From contig CAMDDA010000011.1 of the NCBI GenBank assembly GCA_945890755.1, positions 1 to 32,866 of the forward strand: DNA of 32,866 bases, read 5' to 3'. Source of the DNA: Candidatus Kuenenia stuttgartensis. GTDB taxonomy: Bacteria; Planctomycetota; Planctomycetia; Pirellulales; UBA1268. Positions within the stretch are counted from its first letter, which is position 1; each line of letters opens with the position of its first letter. Positions 27,942 through 32,866 of this stretch are shown piece after piece. Position numbers and translations under genes: made by a program. The notes beneath the pieces are model-generated. The model saw only the letters and a list, made by a program, of their open reading frames with translations. It made no database searches and was not told the DNA's origin.

Positions 27942-29078
27942 ATGCGGTTTCGTTCACCAACCACCGTGGCCGTGTCGCTGCTCGCGGTATTCGTGTCGCT
28001 CGCGCCGACAGCGGGCTGCGGCTCGAAGAAACGCAATCCGCCCACGATCGCCGAACTGCTCGACCGGGCGCGAACGGCCGGGTCTGACGAGGCCCAGGCC
28101 AAGGAGCTCACCCGCGTGGCGCGGCTGCAGCTCCGCTCGGGCAACAAGTCGGGCGCCTCGAAGACGCTCTCGGAGGCCCGCAGCAAGATCTCGCCGCCGA
28201 AAGAGCGTAAGCCCAAACCGGCGCCGGCCGCCGACGCAGCGCCGCCCGCCGCCGACGCAGCGGCTCCGGCTGACGGTGAACAGAAGCCCGAGGGTGAGCC
28301 GGCGGCCGACGCTGCAGCGCCTGCGGTAGGCGCCGCCCCAGCGGCAGAGCCGGGGGTCGAGGAGGCCGTTGCCGATGAGCCGCAGCGGGTGATCAATCCG
28401 GTGGTTGTGGCCCCACTCCTCGTCGAGATCGCCGCCGTCTACTCCGAAATCGGCGAGAAGGGAGCCGCCCGCGACGTGATCAAGCAGGCGATCAAGCTCG
28501 CGGCCGAGATTCCCGACGACATCAGCCGCTCGGCCCTGTTTGCCACGGCCGGCGGGATCTACGGCGTGCGGCAGGGGGGCATCGGCGATGCAGCCGCGGC
28601 TCGCCGGGAGCTCAAGAAGGCGACGGATCTCGCCGGGGGCGTCGAGGAGCGGTTCCGCGCCCAGGCGCTCGCGGCCGCAGCGATGGGCTACGTCACGGCC
28701 GGGCTGGCCAAGGAGGCGAGCGACATGGTCGCCATCCTCGAGGAAAGCGCCCGGAGCGTGGAGAGCCCCCGGGCCCGGGCCGAGGCCCTCGCGGCTGCCG
28801 GCAACGTGCGGGCTCAGAGCGGCGACAAGGAAAAGGCCACGGAGCTGCTCGGCGAGGCCGCGTCGACCGCCAAGGGGATCGAGGGGGCGGAGAATCGCAC
28901 CTACGCGCTCGTCGCAGTCGCCGACGCGACGAGCGTCAACGGGGATCGCAAGGCGGCCCTCAAACTGATCGCCGAGGCGGAGAAGTCGGCCAACAAGGTC
29001 GGCGACCCCGACGCCCAGGAGAACGCGAAGGCCAAGGTTCGCGCCGCCAAGGGCGACATCGAACGCCGGAAGTCGTAG
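27942..29078 (+). CDS. Secreted/lipoprotein-like protein with Ala/Pro-rich linker and alpha-helical TPR-like repeats
   Basis: MRFRSPTTVAVSLLAVFVSLAPTAGCGSKK signal with Cys (imperfect lipobox); A/P/E-rich 200-250 bp linker; repeated AAAGNVRAQSGDKEKATELL-type helices. Confidence 0.7.
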   Translation: MRFRSPTTVAVSLLAVFVSLAPTAGCGSKKRNPPTIAELLDRARTAGSDEAQAKELTRVARLQLRSGNKSGASKTLSEARSKISPPKERKPKPAPAADAAPPAADAAAPADGEQKPEGEPAADAAAPAVGAAPAAEPGVEEAVADEPQRVINPVVVAPLLVEIAAVYSEIGEKGAARDVIKQAIKLAAEIPDDISRSALFATAGGIYGVRQGGIGDAAAARRELKKATDLAGGVEERFRAQALAAAAMGYVTAGLAKEASDMVAILEESARSVESPRARAEALAAAGNVRAQSGDKEKATELLGEAASTAKGIEGAENRTYALVAVADATSVNGDRKAALKLIAEAEKSANKVGDPDAQENAKAKVRAAKGDIERRKS

Positions 29079-29125
29079 TCACCGTCACGCCACGCGGGCC
29101 TGTCACGTCCTGACCCGACTGCCAC

Positions 29126-30493
29126 TCATCGCGGCTTGCTGACGGCCTTGAGCGCCTCGAGGGCCCGCAGGCGGGCCTGAGCGTGGTCCACGATCGGCTC
29201 CGGGTAGTCGGCGGCGGTGACATCGACCCAGGCGCGGACATACGCGGCATCCGGATCGAACTTCGCGGCCTGGCTTGTCGGATTGAAGATCCGGAAGTAC
29301 GGCGCCGCATCTGCGCCGCAGCCTGCGGCCCACTGCCAGCCGAGCGTGTTCGCGGCGAGGTCGGCATCGACGAGCGTGTCCCAAAACCACTTCGCACCGT
29401 CGAGCCACGAGACCCGCAGATCCTTCACGAGGAAGCTGGCCACGATCATCCGCACCCGGTTGTGCATCCAGCCGGTCGCCCACAGCTGTCGCATGCCGGC
29501 GTCCACGATCGGAAACCCGGTGCGGCCCCGCTGCCAGGCCCGCAGGCCCACGGGATCGTCTGCCCACGGAAACCGCGCGTAATCGGCCCGCAGCGGCGTG
29601 TCGGTCGTGTGCGGAAAGTGGTAGAGCAGATGGTTGGCGAATTCCCGCCAGCCGAGCTCGCGGAGATAGACCTCCGGGCTCCCTGTGATCTTCGCGGCGG
29701 GCGCTCCTCCCGTCGCCTCGCGGACCGCGTGCCACACACGCCGCGGCGACACCTCGCCGAAGTGGAGGTGTGCCGAGAGGCTGCTCGTGCCGTCGTGGTC
29801 GGGCCGATCCCGTTCGGTGCCGTAGCCCCCCAGCCGGTCGGTGAGAAACGACGCGAGCCGCTTCGCTGCTCCCGCCTCGCCGGGGGTCCATGTGGTCCGC
29901 ATCGTGCCCGCCCAGTCGATCGTCGGCCGCAGGCCCAGATCGGTGACGGTGAGGCTCTTCGGCCGGGCCGCCGCGGCGGTGAGTTTCTTGGGCCCTGCAA
30001 CCGGCGGCGCCGGCTCGTCCCGGCCGAGCAGTGCTCGCCAGAAGGGCGTGAACACCTGATAGGGCTTGCCCTCCTTCGTGGCCACGTGCATCGGCTCGAA
30101 GAGCAGGCTGCCATTGAAGCTCTCCACGTCGAGCCCCGCGGAGGAGAGCTTCTTTTTGATCACCGTGTCGCGGGCGATGACGGCCGGCTCATACCGCCGG
30201 TTCCAGGCCACGTGGGTCGCCGCCGTCTCCGTCACGAGCGACTCGAGCGCCGCCTGTGTCGGCCCGTGGCGGATGACGAGGGGCGCCCCGAGGTTCTCGA
30301 GGGCCGCGGCGAGCTTGTCGAGCGACTGGTGCAGCCACCACCGTGAGGCTGCCCCCGGCGGCCATGGCTGCTCCTCGTCGGGCGCCCAGATGAACACCGG
30401 CACCACGGCCCCCCGCGCAGCCGCGGCGATGAGCGCCGGGTTGTCGTCGATCCGCAGGTCGTGGCGAAACCAGACGAGCGTGGTGGCGGGCAT
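29126..30493 (-). CDS. phrB: Deoxyribodipyrimidine photolyase (cryptochrome/photolyase family)
   Basis: LVWFRHDLRIDDNPALIAAAARG; GWREFANHLLYHFP; DAGMRQLWATGWMHNRVRMIVASFLVKDL; FNPTSQAAKFDPDAAYVRAWV. Confidence 0.95.
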   Translation of the reverse strand: MPATTLVWFRHDLRIDDNPALIAAAARGAVVPVFIWAPDEEQPWPPGAASRWWLHQSLDKLAAALENLGAPLVIRHGPTQAALESLVTETAATHVAWNRRYEPAVIARDTVIKKKLSSAGLDVESFNGSLLFEPMHVATKEGKPYQVFTPFWRALLGRDEPAPPVAGPKKLTAAAARPKSLTVTDLGLRPTIDWAGTMRTTWTPGEAGAAKRLASFLTDRLGGYGTERDRPDHDGTSSLSAHLHFGEVSPRRVWHAVREATGGAPAAKITGSPEVYLRELGWREFANHLLYHFPHTTDTPLRADYARFPWADDPVGLRAWQRGRTGFPIVDAGMRQLWATGWMHNRVRMIVASFLVKDLRVSWLDGAKWFWDTLVDADLAANTLGWQWAAGCGADAAPYFRIFNPTSQAAKFDPDAAYVRAWVDVTAADYPEPIVDHAQARLRALEALKAVSKPR

Positions 30494-30673
30494 GAGTCGA
30501 ACGTTCGGTTGAGCGGATGGCAGGGCGTCGACGGCGATAGTGTATGCGGGACAGGCGGGCTGCCCGCTGGCCGTCGTGGGAGCGACGGATTCCCGTCACT
30601 TCTTGCGGGTATTTCCGGGGATTCGTACAACTCAGGGCTCGCATTCCGCATCTCACGCCCAGGGGTTTCCTTC

Positions 30674-31939
30674 ATGGCCACGGCCACCGCATCGAAGACG
30701 TCCGCTACGCTGCCCGAGGCCAAGAATGTCGGCACCGCCCTCGACAAGGCGATGAACGCCGGCAAGGGCATCCTCCGGCTTTCGCCCACGTGGGTGCCAC
30801 GGAGCTTCCTCCACCCAGGCAAGCGGGTCCGCCTCCACCCTGACGACTACTACGCCTACGGCCTCGACCGTGGCGGCATCGACGAGCGGTGGTTTGCCAG
30901 CACGACCGAAGCGGCGAACGAAGGCCGCGTGCCCGACGAGGGCCTGTCGTGGTGCGTGTTCGACGGCGAGCGGTTCCTGCTCCGCGACGCCGTGAGCGAA
31001 GGGGCCGCGAAGCTCGTCGGCAAGTCGATCTGGGACACCTACAAGAAGTGGCCGGTCTATTCCAAGTTCTTCGACAACATGGGGCCGATCCCCCATCACA
31101 TGCACCAGTCGTTCGACGACGCGAAGCTCGTCGGCCAGGAAGGCAAGCCGGAGAGCTACTACTTCCCGCCGCAGTACAACAACTGCGACAACAACTTCCC
31201 CTACACGTTCATGGGCCTGGAGCCAGGCACGACGAAAGCCGACCTCCGCCGCTGCCTGGAGAATTGGAACAAGGGGGACAACGGCATCCTCTATCACTCC
31301 AAGGCCTACCGGCTCGAGCGGGGCACCGGCTGGCTGATCCCGCCGGGCGTGCTCCATGCCCCGGGCTCACTCCTCACCTACGAGCCGCAGTGGGGCAGCG
31401 ACGTGTTCGCGATGTTTCAGTCGCTGGTCGAAGGGCGGGCGGTGCCGTGGAGCCTGCTCGTCAAGGACATGCCGCAGGAGAAGCACCACGACCTCGACTT
31501 CATCATCGGCCAGCTCGATTGGGAGAAGAACGTCGATACGCACTACAAGGAGAGCAACTTCCTGCGTCCGATGGTGGACGAAAAGCGGAGCGTGCCCGGC
31601 GCTACCGACCGCTGGATCGTCTATGGCCACGTGGACGGCCGGCAGCTCTTCAGCGCGAAGGAGCTGACGCTCGAGCCGGGCGCGAAGATCACCATTCAGG
31701 ACGCGGGCGCGAGCGGCTGGATCACGGTGCAGGGCGAGGGCAGGGTGGGCGTTCACGACGTCGCCACGCCGACGCTGATCCGGTTCGGCCAGATGACGGC
31801 CGACGAGCTGTTCATCACGGCCGATGCCGCGGCCGCAGGCTACACCGTGGAAAACACCGGCCCCGGGCCGCTGGTGTCCTTGCGGTACTTCGGTCCCGAC
31901 GTTCACCCCGACCTCCCCGCGCACGGAAAGGCGCTCTAA
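30674..31939 (+). CDS. Cupin-domain protein, type I mannose-6-phosphate isomerase-like
   Basis: [13 protein letters not shown] (metal-binding HxH), [20 protein letters not shown] (cupin motif 2-like). Confidence 0.65.
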   Translation: MATATASKTSATLPEAKNVGTALDKAMNAGKGILRLSPTWVPRSFLHPGKRVRLHPDDYYAYGLDRGGIDERWFASTTEAANEGRVPDEGLSWCVFDGERFLLRDAVSEGAAKLVGKSIWDTYKKWPVYSKFFDNMGPIPHHMHQSFDDAKLVGQEGKPESYYFPPQYNNCDNNFPYTFMGLEPGTTKADLRRCLENWNKGDNGILYHSKAYRLERGTGWLIPPGVLHAPGSLLTYEPQWGSDVFAMFQSLVEGRAVPWSLLVKDMPQEKHHDLDFIIGQLDWEKNVDTHYKESNFLRPMVDEKRSVPGATDRWIVYGHVDGRQLFSAKELTLEPGAKITIQDAGASGWITVQGEGRVGVHDVATPTLIRFGQMTADELFITADAAAAGYTVENTGPGPLVSLRYFGPDVHPDLPAHGKAL

Positions 31940-32866
31940 TGCCGCACACCGCCCCCAAGCTTCACAACGCGATGTGGCCCGGCCTCGTCGGCAAGGGCAC
32001 TGATCCCGGCCAGGAGCCGCCGATCTCCCTCGAGCGGATGCTCGAGTTGACCGCGGCGGCGAACGTCAACGGCCAGAAGTTCGATGGCATCGACTACTTC
32101 CTCTTCTTTCCACACACCGACCCCGATGCCTCGGAAAGCGACATCCGGCGGATCGCCGACACCATCGCGGCCCACGGGTTCACCGTCGGCTCACTCGTGG
32201 CCCCGATCTGGCCGGGCACGGTGGGCGACTCCGCGATGGGCACGCCCATGCAGCGGGCCAAGTTCATCACGGCGGTGAAGAAGGCCTGCCGGATCGCCCG
32301 GATCTTCAACGAGCACGGCGTGCGGCAGTACGGTGTGATCCGCATCGACTCGGCCGAGTTCGGCGTCAACAAGTGGCGGGAAAACGCGGCGGCCAACACG
32401 AAGACGATCGCGGCGACGTTCCGCGAGGCGGCGATCGTGGCGGCGACCCACGGCGAGCGGCTGGCGGCGGAGGGCGAGATTTGCTGGGCGGGCATGCACT
32501 CCTGGAAGGACGTGCTCGATCTCCTGGAGGCGGTGGACATGCCGGGCTCGCTCGGCTTCCAGTGCGACCTCGCCCACACCTACCTCTACCTGCTCGGCTA
32601 CAACGCCCCGGAGCACGCCCTCGTGAAGCCGGGCTACACCGACGCCGAGTTCTGGCCCGCCTACGAGGCGATGGTCGAGAAACTCCGGCCGTGGACGTAC
32701 GATTTCCACGTGGCCCAGAACGACGGGCAGGTGCACGGTGCCGGCGCGCACGACAAGACGGGCAAGCACTGCCCGGCCGACGATCCCACCGGCAAACTCG
32801 ACATCGTGCGGTGCTCGGGCTACTGGCTCAGGGGGGCCGCCGACCGCGGCATCCACCACATCTGCT
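31939..32866 (+). CDS. Sugar phosphate isomerase/epimerase-like (xylose isomerase-type TIM barrel), truncated by the right edge
   Basis: ATG overlaps the upstream TAA (TAATG); [61 protein letters not shown]. Confidence 0.75.
   Translation, partial: MPHTAPKLHNAMWPGLVGKGTDPGQEPPISLERMLELTAAANVNGQKFDGIDYFLFFPHTDPDASESDIRRIADTIAAHGFTVGSLVAPIWPGTVGDSAMGTPMQRAKFITAVKKACRIARIFNEHGVRQYGVIRIDSAEFGVNKWRENAAANTKTIAATFREAAIVAATHGERLAAEGEICWAGMHSWKDVLDLLEAVDMPGSLGFQCDLAHTYLYLLGYNAPEHALVKPGYTDAEFWPAYEAMVEKLRPWTYDFHVAQNDGQVHGAGAHDKTGKHCPADDPTGKLDIVRCSGYWLRGAADRGIHHIC

Overview
High-GC bacterial chromosome window, planctomycete-like: DUF1559 prepilin-type proteins, PEP-CTERM proteins, and a giant Cys-rich 'YTV/VCKPV' repeat protein. 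The left third is a mostly ordinary minus-strand run: partial recO, CorC-like, ybeY, 7TM-HD phosphohydrolase, phoH, cdsA, uppS, purA, lnt. The middle holds a small secreted protein, two DUF1559 proteins, an RluA-type pseudouridine synthase, a PEP-CTERM protein, tRNA-Gln(UUG), rex, and a ~770 aa secreted Cys-rich repeat protein followed by a very strong terminator. The right third has a sulfotransferase / two glycosyltransferases / two methyltransferases glycan-type cluster, a PEP-CTERM gene behind an exact-consensus sigma-54 promoter, an LL-DAP-aminotransferase-like gene, a putative lipoprotein, a photolyase, and a cupin + TIM-barrel sugar isomerase pair. Best leads: (1) the sigma-54 promoter with palindrome and 5'UTR hairpin before the PEP-CTERM gene; (2) the 14/16-residue alternating architecture of the repeat protein next to a glycan-modification cluster; (3) two ~134 bp intergenic elements with covarying inverted ends downstream of cdsA and rex; (4) two paralogous methyltransferases fused tail to tail. 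All assignments come from reading motifs; no database search was run.
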